64,000 bases of DNA, from contig NZ_PPRT01000008.1 of the NCBI RefSeq assembly GCF_002902725.1, forward strand, positions 1 through 64,000, given 5' to 3'. Source of the DNA: Staphylococcus caprae (lineage in GTDB: Bacteria; Bacillota; Bacilli; Staphylococcales; Staphylococcaceae). The notes below the pieces were generated by a model. It did not search any database and was not told where the DNA came from. It saw only the letters and a program-made list of their open reading frames with translations. Below are positions 56,831-64,000 of the stretch, one piece after another. Each line of letters starts with the position of its first letter. Within the stretch, counting starts at the first letter, position 1. Position numbers and translations under genes: made by a program.

Positions 56831-58525
56831 ATGGTGTTATTTATCATATTAGCAATACTCGTAATTATATTAATTGCTATAGGCATATTGTTCTATATGC
56901 GCTCGAATAAGAGAAATTCAGTTGGAAAAGTTGAAGAGCGCAAAAATGAAATTGAAAAGCTACCTTTTGATGACAATCTTAGAAAATTGCATGATTTAAA
57001 CTTGAAAGGTGAAACAAAGACTAAGTATGATGCGATGAAAAAAGACAACACAGAAAATACAAATAAATACTTAGCTCCCGTTGAAGAAAAAATTCAAAAT
57101 GCAGAAGAACTTTTAGACAAGTTTAAATTTTCTGCAGCACAAACTGAAATTGATGATGCAAATGAACTCATGGATCAATATGAGAATAATTATAATCATC
57201 AAGTAACTCAGGTTGATGAAATCTTAACTTTACATAAGGATAATGAAGGTTTATATGAGAAATGTAAGGTAGATCATCGTGAAATGAAACGTGATGTATT
57301 GGCTAACCGTCATCAATTCGGAGAAGCTGCTCAACCATTGGAAAAGGAAATCGAAAAATTCGAGCCTAAACTTAATGAGTATGAAACATTAAAATCCGAA
57401 GGTAACTACGTCCAAGCACACAATCATATCGCGGCGTTACATGATGAAATTGAAAACCTAAAAGGTTATATGGAAGAAATTCCAGAACTTATTCGTGAAA
57501 CGCAAAAAGAATTACCTGGTCAATTCCAAGACTTGAAATATGGTTGTAGAGACTTAAAAGTTGAAGGTTATGATTTAGATCACGTCAAAGTAGACGGAAC
57601 TGTACAAAGCCTTAAGACAGAATTAAGTTTCGTAGAACCTATGATTAGTCGCTTAGAATTAGATCAAGCGAATGACAAACTTGAAAGTATTAACGACAAG
57701 TTAGACGAAATGTACGACCTTATCGAACATGAAGTTAAAGCTAAAAATGAAGTCGAAGAAACTAAAGATGTGATTACTGACGACTTATTTAAAGCGAAAG
57801 ATATGAATTACACGCTTCAAACAGAAATCGAATATGTGCGTGAAAATTACTACATTAATGAATCAGATGCACAAAGTGTTCGTCAGTTTGAAAATGAAAT
57901 TCAAAACTTAATTTCAGTATATGATGACATTTTAAAAGAAATGTCTAAATCAGCTGTTCGATACAGTGAAGTTCAAGATAATTTACAATATCTTGAAGAC
58001 CACGTTTCAGTCATTAATGAAAAGCAAGATAAGCTTCAAAATCACCTTATTCAGTTACGTGAAGATGAAGCGGAAGCAGAAGACAACTTATTAAGAGTTC
58101 AATCTAAAAAAGAAGAAGTATACAGACGTTTATTAGCTTCAAATCTAACGAGTGTACCTGAACGTTTCATTATTATGAAGAATGAAATCGATAATGAAGT
58201 ACGTGAAGTGAATAATCAATTTAGCGAACGTCCAATTCATGTGAAACAATTGAAAGATAAAGTTGCTAAAATTGTTATTCAAATGAATACATTTGAAGAT
58301 GAAGCAAATGATGTATTAATCAATGCAGTATACGCTGAGAAATTAATTCAATACGGTAATAGATATCGTAAAGATCATCATAGTGTTGATAAGAGTCTTA
58401 ATGAAGCGGAACGTTTATTCAAAAATAATCGTTACAAACGCTCAATTGAAATTTCAGAAGAGGCACTTGAAAGTGTAGAACCTGGAATTACTAAACATAT
58501 TGAAGAACAAGTCATTAAAGAATAA
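56831..58525 (+). CDS. ezrA: Septation ring formation regulator EzrA
   Basis: A 564-residue cell division protein. One N-terminal membrane helix (about 2-22) is followed by a long spectrin-like coiled-coil cytoplasmic rod, rich in Glu, Lys and Leu. EzrA binds FtsZ and controls Z-ring formation, and in staphylococci it also organises the division machinery with penicillin-binding proteins. TAGGAGGAG precedes the ATG. The gene is divergent from msrC and ends in a hairpin. Confidence 0.95.
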   Translation: MVLFIILAILVIILIAIGILFYMRSNKRNSVGKVEERKNEIEKLPFDDNLRKLHDLNLKGETKTKYDAMKKDNTENTNKYLAPVEEKIQNAEELLDKFKFSAAQTEIDDANELMDQYENNYNHQVTQVDEILTLHKDNEGLYEKCKVDHREMKRDVLANRHQFGEAAQPLEKEIEKFEPKLNEYETLKSEGNYVQAHNHIAALHDEIENLKGYMEEIPELIRETQKELPGQFQDLKYGCRDLKVEGYDLDHVKVDGTVQSLKTELSFVEPMISRLELDQANDKLESINDKLDEMYDLIEHEVKAKNEVEETKDVITDDLFKAKDMNYTLQTEIEYVRENYYINESDAQSVRQFENEIQNLISVYDDILKEMSKSAVRYSEVQDNLQYLEDHVSVINEKQDKLQNHLIQLREDEAEAEDNLLRVQSKKEEVYRRLLASNLTSVPERFIIMKNEIDNEVREVNNQFSERPIHVKQLKDKVAKIVIQMNTFEDEANDVLINAVYAEKLIQYGNRYRKDHHSVDKSLNEAERLFKNNRYKRSIEISEEALESVEPGITKHIEEQVIKE

Positions 58526-58537
58526 TCATCACTCATT

Positions 58538-58602
58538 AGAGGGTAAGACAGTGAAATCCTTCCTTGGAAGAAAAGATTTCAGTCTTACTCTCTTTTATTT
58601 TT
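58538..58602 (+). terminator. Terminator after ezrA
   Basis: AGAGGGTAAGAC at 58538-58549 pairs with GTCTTACTCTCT at 58582-58593 with one G-U or mismatch, enclosing GTGAAATC/GATTTCA; a T-rich run follows. Confidence 0.8.
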
Positions 58603-58710
58603 GCGAGAAAATAGTATAATGCTTGAGTATCCAAATTTTAAAAAGAATGATTTGTGCGTGTAAAATCATTTTCAAATAAATGAATTTAATGTGAAAGAGA
58701 AGTGTTATCA

Positions 58711-59847
58711 GTGATTTATTTAGACAATGCAGCCACAACTAAAGCTGATGAAAGTGTTGTGGATTCATTTGTAAAAGTGAACCAAACATTATACTTCAAT
58801 CCGAATAGTCCACATCAAGCAGGATTACAAGCAGAGAAATTATTAGTACAAGCTAAAGAAGAAATTAGTCGTACTTTAGATTTAGTGCATCAATATGAAA
58901 TCATATTTACGAGTGGTGCTACAGAATCTAACAATATGGCGCTTAAAGGCATTGCATATAGAAAAAAAGAAACAGCAAACGAAATTATCACTTCAGTGCT
59001 TGAGCATCCATCAGTACTTGAAGTAATGAGATATTTAGAAGAGAAGCAGGGATTTAAACTCAAATATATCAATGTAAAAGAAGATGGCACAATTGATATT
59101 GATCATTTGAAATCTTTAATGAGTGACAAAGTTGGCCTTGTGACTTGTATGTATGTGAATAATGTCATGGGACAAATACAACCGATTCAAGACATTGCTG
59201 ACATTTTAAAAGATTATCCACGTGCGCATTTTCATGTGGATGGCGTGCAAGCATTAGGTAAAATCCCAATGAACTTCAACGGTATTGATAGTTTGAGTTT
59301 AAGTGGACATAAATTCAATGGTTTAAAAGGTCAAGGTTTACTCTTAATTAAAAATATACAAAATATTGAACCAGTCATTCATGGCGGCGGACAAGAGTAT
59401 GGTTTAAGAAGTGGTACGGTCAATCTACCGATGGCGATTTCTATGGTTAAGGCGATTAAACAAGCTGTTCAGGGGACAGAAGAGACAAATCGTAAGCTGA
59501 AATTGTTCAATCAAGCTATTGTGACGTTTTTAAAAGATTTTAAAGGTGTTTATATCAATTCTCCTGAAAATGGAGCGCCACATATTATCAATATTGGCTT
59601 TCCAGGCGTTAAAGGTGAAGTACTTGTGAATGCATTTTCAAAACATGGTGTAATGGTTTCAACAACGAGTGCATGTTCATCTAAACGAGGTAAGCTAAAT
59701 GAAGTGTTATTAGCGATGGGTCTTTCTGATTCAAGAATAGAAGGCAGCATCAGAATTTCATTAGGTGCTCAAACAAGTGAAGCGGATATACAGGCGTTCA
59801 AAGATATTTTTAAAATGGTATATGAAGAAGTGAAGGAGTTGTTAAAG
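58711..59847 (+). CDS. nifS: Cysteine desulfurase (NifS/IscS-like)
   Basis: A 379-residue class V PLP enzyme that takes sulfur from cysteine as a persulfide. The PLP lysine is K201 in SGHKFNG, and the catalytic cysteine is C322 in TSACSSKRG. Two GTG starts exist (58702, 58711); the ribosome binding site GAGAAG ends at 58702, so only the second has room, giving the motif IYLDNAATT right at the start. Its stop codon TAA overlaps the thiI ATG by one base, so it surely feeds sulfur to ThiI for tRNA thiolation. Confidence 0.9.
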
Positions 59848-59849
59848 TA

Positions 59850-61073
59850 ATGCATTACGATCATTTGCTCGTAAGATATGGTGAGTTGACGTTAAAAGGA
59901 ACGAACCGTAAAAAGTTTGTTAATCAGTTAAAAGACAATGTTAAACGCGCGTTAATCCCGTTAGATGGCTATCACGTCAAAGGGAAACGTGACCGCATGT
60001 ATGTAGAATTAGATGAAAATGCCGATATGAATGAAATTATTCGACGTTTATCCAAAGTTTACGGTATTAAGTCCATTAGTCCTGTAATCAAAACAGATAA
60101 AACTGAAGAAGCAATCAATGAATCAGCAGTTCAACTAGCTCAAAGTTTTGAGAAAGACACCACGTTTAAAATCGATGTTAAACGTGTTGATAAATCGTTT
60201 CCACTCGATACGTATACTTTACAGCGTGAAGTTGGGGGCAAGATATTGAGTCAAACTGAAGATTTAACAGTTAATGTGAAACGTCCTGATCATGAAATTA
60301 AAGTAGAGATACGTTTAGACGCAGTCTATATTTATGAAGAGATTATTCCTGGATCTGGAGGACTACCAGTGGGTACTGGAGGCAAAACTTTACTTATGTT
60401 AAGTGGAGGCATAGATTCTCCTGTAGCAGGTATGGAAGTCATGAAACGTGGTGTTACTATTGAAGCAATTCATTTTCACAGTCCACCGTTTACGAGCGAG
60501 AAAGCTAAAGATAAAGTCATCGAATTGACTCGTATATTGTCAGAACGTGTGGGGCCTATCAAACTACACATCGTGCCTTTCACTGAATTACAGAAACAAA
60601 TCAATAAAGTTGTTCATCCACGTTATACGATGACATCGACGCGAAGAATAATGATGCGTGTGGCAGATGCTTTCGTGCATAAAATTGGCGCACATGCGAT
60701 TGTAAATGGGGAGAACCTAGGTCAAGTTGCTAGTCAGACTTTAAAAAGTATGTACGCAATCAACCACGTGACTTCTACACCTGTGTTGAGACCTTTACTG
60801 ACACTTGATAAAGAAGACATTATTAAAAAAGCGAAAGAGATAGGTACATTTGAAACGTCTATTCAACCTTTTGAAGATTGCTGTACAATCTTTACACCAA
60901 AGAATCCAGTAACTGAACCAGACTTTGATAAAGTCGAAAAATATGAAAGCGTCTTTGATTTTGAAGACATGATTCAAACAGCTGTGGACAATATTGAAAC
61001 ATTAACCATAGACCCTAATTATAAAAGTGAAAAAGAACGATCTACTGATGCATTAATTGAAGATTTATTTTAA
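59850..61073 (+). CDS. thiI: tRNA 4-thiouridine synthetase ThiI
   Basis: A 407-residue enzyme that makes s4U8 in tRNA using ATP and persulfide sulfur, and can also contribute to thiazole synthesis. It has an N-terminal ferredoxin-like domain, THUMP domain (about 60-165) and a PP-loop ATPase with SGGIDS at 185-190. There is no C-terminal rhodanese domain, as in Bacillus, so the active-site sulfur must come from the adjacent NifS. The ATG overlaps the stop codon of nifS, and AAGGAG precedes it. Confidence 0.95.
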   Translation: MHYDHLLVRYGELTLKGTNRKKFVNQLKDNVKRALIPLDGYHVKGKRDRMYVELDENADMNEIIRRLSKVYGIKSISPVIKTDKTEEAINESAVQLAQSFEKDTTFKIDVKRVDKSFPLDTYTLQREVGGKILSQTEDLTVNVKRPDHEIKVEIRLDAVYIYEEIIPGSGGLPVGTGGKTLLMLSGGIDSPVAGMEVMKRGVTIEAIHFHSPPFTSEKAKDKVIELTRILSERVGPIKLHIVPFTELQKQINKVVHPRYTMTSTRRIMMRVADAFVHKIGAHAIVNGENLGQVASQTLKSMYAINHVTSTPVLRPLLTLDKEDIIKKAKEIGTFETSIQPFEDCCTIFTPKNPVTEPDFDKVEKYESVFDFEDMIQTAVDNIETLTIDPNYKSEKERSTDALIEDLF

Positions 61074-61130
61074 AATAAATTTATTAAACATAGGTGAACG
61101 TTTTTGAATAACTAAGGGGAGAAATAAATC

Positions 61131-61907
61131 ATGGATTGGCATCTTTCAGTAATTTTTATGATTATATTTTTTGGGTTTATCGCTTCATTTATAGATTCAG
61201 TCGTTGGGGGCGGAGGATTAATTTCAACACCAGCACTTCTTGCAGTTGGGTTGCCACCTTCTGTTGCGCTTGGCACAAATAAATTCGCAAGTTTTTTTAG
61301 CACGCTAACAAGTGCTTATAAATTTTTACGCTCAGGTAAAGTAGATTTAAAGGTAGTCGGGAAATTGTTTCCATTTGTATTTATTGCTTCAGGAGGTGGG
61401 GCAATCCTTGCTACTTATTTACCTGCAGAGGTTTTAAAGCCACTCATTATCGTCATTTTAACACTTGTGATTATCTATACCGTTTTAAAAAAAGACTGGG
61501 GTAGTGTGAGAACTTTTACTTCACTTACTATTGGTAAAGCAATTATCTTAGTTATATTATTTTCAATTTTAGGTTTTTATGATGGATTTTTAGGCGGAGG
61601 CACTGGATCATTCATGTTGTTCGCTTTATTAATGTTTGGTTTTGACTTTTTAAGCGCTGCTGGAAATGCTAAAGTTTTGAACTTTGCTTCAAATGGTGGA
61701 GCAATATTGCTTTTTATTATCTTAGGACAAGTCAACTACGCATATGGTCTTTTGATGGCAGTGAGTATGATTGTTGGTTCATATTTAGGAGCCCATTTTG
61801 CCTTGAAAAAGGGTGTAGGATACGTCAAAATTTTATTTATTGTAGTAACCGCAGTACTTATTATAAAAAATGTATATGATTATGTAATACAATTAATGAA
61901 TCATTAG
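61131..61907 (+). CDS. TSUP (TauE/SafE) family membrane transporter
   Basis: A 258-residue protein with about 8 membrane segments and paired glycine-rich motifs (SVVGGGGL at about 25, GFLGGGTG at about 153) typical of the TSUP family. Relatives carry sulfite, sulfonates or other small anions; the substrate here is not predictable. Its position after nifS-thiI hints at sulfur traffic, but that is speculation. GGGGAGA is the ribosome binding site. Confidence 0.82.
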   Translation: MDWHLSVIFMIIFFGFIASFIDSVVGGGGLISTPALLAVGLPPSVALGTNKFASFFSTLTSAYKFLRSGKVDLKVVGKLFPFVFIASGGGAILATYLPAEVLKPLIIVILTLVIIYTVLKKDWGSVRTFTSLTIGKAIILVILFSILGFYDGFLGGGTGSFMLFALLMFGFDFLSAAGNAKVLNFASNGGAILLFIILGQVNYAYGLLMAVSMIVGSYLGAHFALKKGVGYVKILFIVVTAVLIIKNVYDYVIQLMNH

Positions 61908-61912
61908 ATGCT

Positions 61913-61960
61913 AGAACTGAAATCGAGATTTTAAATAATCTTGAAATCAGTTCTTTTTTA
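61913..61960 (+). terminator. Terminator after the TSUP gene
   Basis: AGAACTGA at 61913-61920 pairs with TCAGTTCT at 61947-61954, with inner AGATT/AATCT pairing and six T after. Confidence 0.8.
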
Positions 61961-62041
61961 TTGCCCACCTTTTTATTTGTATGAAAATTAGAGCTATGTG
62001 AGAAGTATTATTCAAAATTTTAAATCTTGTACTTTAAAAAA

Positions 62042-62071
62042 TTGAATTAACAGTAAATTTTGTCGTATGAT
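62042..62071 (+). promoter_or_regulatory. tpx promoter
   Basis: TTGAAT at 62042-62047 and TATGAT at 62066-62071, spacer 18 nt, 35 bases before the tpx ATG. I see no PerR or Spx box that I would name. Confidence 0.55.
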
Positions 62072-62106
62072 TATATTAAATACTTAGTTTATGGGAGGTC
62101 ATCAAT

Positions 62107-62601
62107 ATGACTGCAGTTACATTTAAAAATAATCCTGTTACATTATTAGGACAACAAGTAAACGAAGGAGAGACTGCTCCTAATTTTACTGTATTAGACA
62201 ATGGTTTGAATCAAGTTACATTAGATAACTATAAAGGGAAAAAGAAATTAATTAGTGTTGTGCCTTCTATTGATACAGGTGTTTGTGACCAACAAACGCG
62301 TAAATTTAATGAAGAAGCATCTCAAGAAGATGGGGTAGTATTAACAATTTCAGTAGATTTACCATTTGCGCAAAAGAGATGGTGTGCGTCGAATGGTTTA
62401 GACAATGTAATTACGTTGAGTGACCACAAAGATTTATCATTTGGCAAAAACTTTGGTGTAGTAATGGAAGAATTAAGACTTTTAGCACGTTCAGTTTTTG
62501 TATTAAATGAAAATAATAAAGTGGTTTATAAAGAAATTGTTAGCGAAGGAACAAACTTCCCTGATTTTGACGCAGCATTAGAGGCTTATCGCAACATTTA
62601 A
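62107..62601 (+). CDS. tpx: Thiol peroxidase
   Basis: A 164-residue atypical 2-Cys peroxiredoxin that reduces alkyl hydroperoxides and hydrogen peroxide with thioredoxin. The peroxidatic cysteine is C60 in [12 protein letters not shown] and the resolving one is C93 in RWCASNG. Length and motifs are standard. The ribosome binding site GGGAGG stands before the ATG. Confidence 0.95.
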   Translation: MTAVTFKNNPVTLLGQQVNEGETAPNFTVLDNGLNQVTLDNYKGKKKLISVVPSIDTGVCDQQTRKFNEEASQEDGVVLTISVDLPFAQKRWCASNGLDNVITLSDHKDLSFGKNFGVVMEELRLLARSVFVLNENNKVVYKEIVSEGTNFPDFDAALEAYRNI

Positions 62602-62666
62602 GTTATATTGATATGATTGACAGTGTAAAACAAAGTGTCCATACTTATTCGAGAAGTAGAAAGAGT

Positions 62667-62712
62667 AAAAAAGTATATGCGCTCTTATGAATGAAGAATG
62701 GGCACTTTTTAT
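62667..62712 (+). terminator. Possible terminator between tpx and the methyltransferase gene
   Basis: AAAAAGT near 62668 and ACTTTTT near 62704-62710 can pair, with a small GC inner stem, followed by ATTAG. The stem is weak and imperfect. Confidence 0.35.
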
Positions 62713-62728
62713 TAGAAAGGATTTTTTT

Positions 62729-63676
62729 ATGACTGAGAAAAATACAATTATGGAACGCTTATTCCATACGTTAGATGAAAAAGCAAAATCCTTAAACGAA
62801 GAGAACGGGCAAAGTTTCATAGAAAACTTAGGATTAGCTATGGAAGATATTTATACAAATAAAAGAGATCTTCTCGAACAGGCAACATTACAAGATAGAA
62901 GAAAAGCCTTTCAGTTTGCATATTTAAGTTTAATGCAAGAGGAAAATATCCAAGCTAATCATCAGATTACGCCAGATTCAATTGGGTTAATACTTGGCTT
63001 TTTAGTGCAACGATTTATGCAAGATAAGGAAGAAATGCATGTGGTTGATATCGCAAGTGGAGCTGGTCATTTAAGTGCATCTGTTAAAGAAGTGCTTTCT
63101 GATACGACAATTATGCACCATTTAATAGAAGTTGACCCAGTTTTATCACGTGTAAGCGTTCATTTGGCTAATTTTTTAGAAATACCATTTGATGTTTATC
63201 CTCAAGATGCAATCATGCCTTTACCTTTAGAAGAAGCTGACGTAGTGATTGGTGATTTTCCAATTGGATATTATCCAGTCGACGAAAGAAGTAAAGAAAT
63301 GAAGCTTGGTTTTGAAGAGGGGCATAGCTATTCACATTATCTACTCATTGAACAAGCGATTAATGCGTTAAAAGGGGCAGGTTACGCATTCTTAGTTGTT
63401 CCAAGTGATATTTTCACAGGAGATAAAGTGAAACAGTTGGAAAAATTCATTGCAACAGAGACAGAAATGCAAGCATTTTTAAATTTACCAACGACGCTGT
63501 TTAAAAATGAAAAAGCACGTAAATCTATATTAATCCTTCAGAAAAAACAACCGCAAGAAACTAAACCAGTTGAAGTATTTTTAGCGAATATACCTGATTT
63601 TAAAAATCCTCAACAATTCCAAGGATTTATTAGAGAATTAAATCAATGGATGGTCACAAATCATACAAAAAATTAA
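62729..63676 (+). CDS. YtxK-type class I SAM-dependent methyltransferase
   Basis: A 315-residue N6-DNA-methylase-like protein. The SAM-binding motif DIASGAGHLS begins at D107, and the catalytic block reads DFPIGYY (176-182) where amino-methyltransferases have (N/D)PPY. Target is unknown; it could be nucleic acid or protein. The frame extends 14 codons upstream, but AGAAAGGAT (62713-62721) fixes the ATG at 62729. In B. subtilis the homologue ytxK also precedes ackA. Confidence 0.83.
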   Translation: MTEKNTIMERLFHTLDEKAKSLNEENGQSFIENLGLAMEDIYTNKRDLLEQATLQDRRKAFQFAYLSLMQEENIQANHQITPDSIGLILGFLVQRFMQDKEEMHVVDIASGAGHLSASVKEVLSDTTIMHHLIEVDPVLSRVSVHLANFLEIPFDVYPQDAIMPLPLEEADVVIGDFPIGYYPVDERSKEMKLGFEEGHSYSHYLLIEQAINALKGAGYAFLVVPSDIFTGDKVKQLEKFIATETEMQAFLNLPTTLFKNEKARKSILILQKKQPQETKPVEVFLANIPDFKNPQQFQGFIRELNQWMVTNHTKN

Positions 63677-63765
63677 TCTGTAACAATATAGTATTCAAAC
63701 TGTATTAATGATAAAATAGTGTATGTGAAAAAAATAACTAAACAAATGATGGAGGACAATGACCT

Positions 63766-64000
63766 ATGTCAAAATTAATTTTGGCGGTAAATGCTGGTAG
63801 TTCATCTTTGAAATTCCAGTTAATTAGAATGCCGGAAGAAAAGTTAGTAACCAAAGGCGTTATTGAACGTATTGGTTTAAGCGATTCTATTTTCACGATT
63901 GTTGTTGAAGGGGAAAAGCTTACTGATGTTAGAGATATAAATGATCATGAACAAGCAGTTAATATTATGTTAGAAAGCTTTAAAGAACATAACATGATTG
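63766..64000 (+). CDS. ackA: Acetate kinase, N-terminal part (cut by window end)
   Basis: The first 78 codons of acetate kinase, which interconverts acetyl phosphate and acetate with ATP and ADP in overflow metabolism. The family opening [17 protein letters not shown] is exact. GGAGGA at 63751-63756 precedes the ATG. About 320 further codons are expected beyond the window. Together with acsA it frames acetate production and reuse. Confidence 0.93.
   Translation, partial: MSKLILAVNAGSSSLKFQLIRMPEEKLVTKGVIERIGLSDSIFTIVVEGEKLTDVRDINDHEQAVNIMLESFKEHNMI

Noticed and set aside
56695-56886. Upstream extension of the msrC frame by 64 codons
   Set aside because: It overlaps the ezrA promoter and start, is rich in Ile and Asn, and a proper ribosome binding site stands before the internal ATG at 56694.
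62729-63676. Methyltransferase as part of a restriction-modification system
   Set aside because: It is the conserved YtxK-type gene before ackA with no restriction partner nearby.

Overview
The window is a low-GC Firmicute chromosome segment whose gene content and order match the core genome of Staphylococcus. Gene families, the SIRKxxxGxxS-type signal peptide, the LPXTG surface protein and the order pepV-dat-ytmP-trmB-ytnP, ytpPQR-sftA-murC, aroA-ccpA, acuC-acuA/acsA, tyrS, serA, rpsD, ezrA, thiI, tpx, ytxK-ackA all agree with the S. aureus sasC-to-ackA region and, more loosely, with Bacillus subtilis. The surface protein is far longer than I recall for S. aureus SasC, so a coagulase-negative species is likely, but I cannot name it. 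I see no prophage, insertion sequence, tRNA, rRNA or CRISPR. The window is nearly all core chromosome.

Layout. 1-11375: one giant SasC-like cell-wall-anchored adhesin, 3705 residues with about 39 DUF1542 repeats. 11380-15825: a flavoprotein, the lipid II flippase MurJ, an RsuA-type pseudouridine synthase and a small YtxH protein. 16035-24751: housekeeping peptidases and enzymes (PepV, D-amino acid transaminase, YtmP kinase-like protein, TrmB, YtnP lactonase-like protein, M42 peptidase, thioredoxin, YtpQ, YtpR). 24772-32213: a soluble FtsK/SftA DNA translocase, MurC and two envelope-associated coiled proteins. 32418-40797: aromatic entry enzyme, CcpA, and the acetate and one-carbon genes acuC, acuA, acsA and fhs. 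40814-45618: SgtA transglycosylase, T-box-controlled tyrS, and a MarR-MFS efflux pair. 45718-50982: HtrA-like protease, PlsC-like acyltransferase, NagE PTS and a HAD protein. 50984-56226: serine biosynthesis operon, OsmC protein, GDPD, a structured repeat patch and rpsD. 56227-64000: free methionine-R-sulfoxide reductase, EzrA, NifS-ThiI, a TSUP transporter, Tpx, a YtxK methyltransferase and the start of ackA.

Regulation is readable in many gaps. Catabolite control: a near-perfect cre lies just after the acsA promoter, and another overlaps +1 of ccpA itself. Nitrogen/branched-chain control: a CodY-like palindrome fills the spacer of the aminotransferase-serA promoter. Efflux: two near-identical MarR-type palindromes 32 bp apart bracket the MFS promoter. 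Translation: a tyrosine T-box precedes tyrS, and rpsD has a strong promoter with a long leader suitable for S4 autoregulation.

The least explained structures are three: a three-unit palindromic tandem repeat between the GDPD gene and rpsD (55161-55356), a promoter-to-terminator interval of about 280 nt with no gene ahead of ytmP (18386-18680), and the roughly 300-nt leader of nagE. I do not see a large novel multi-gene system here.
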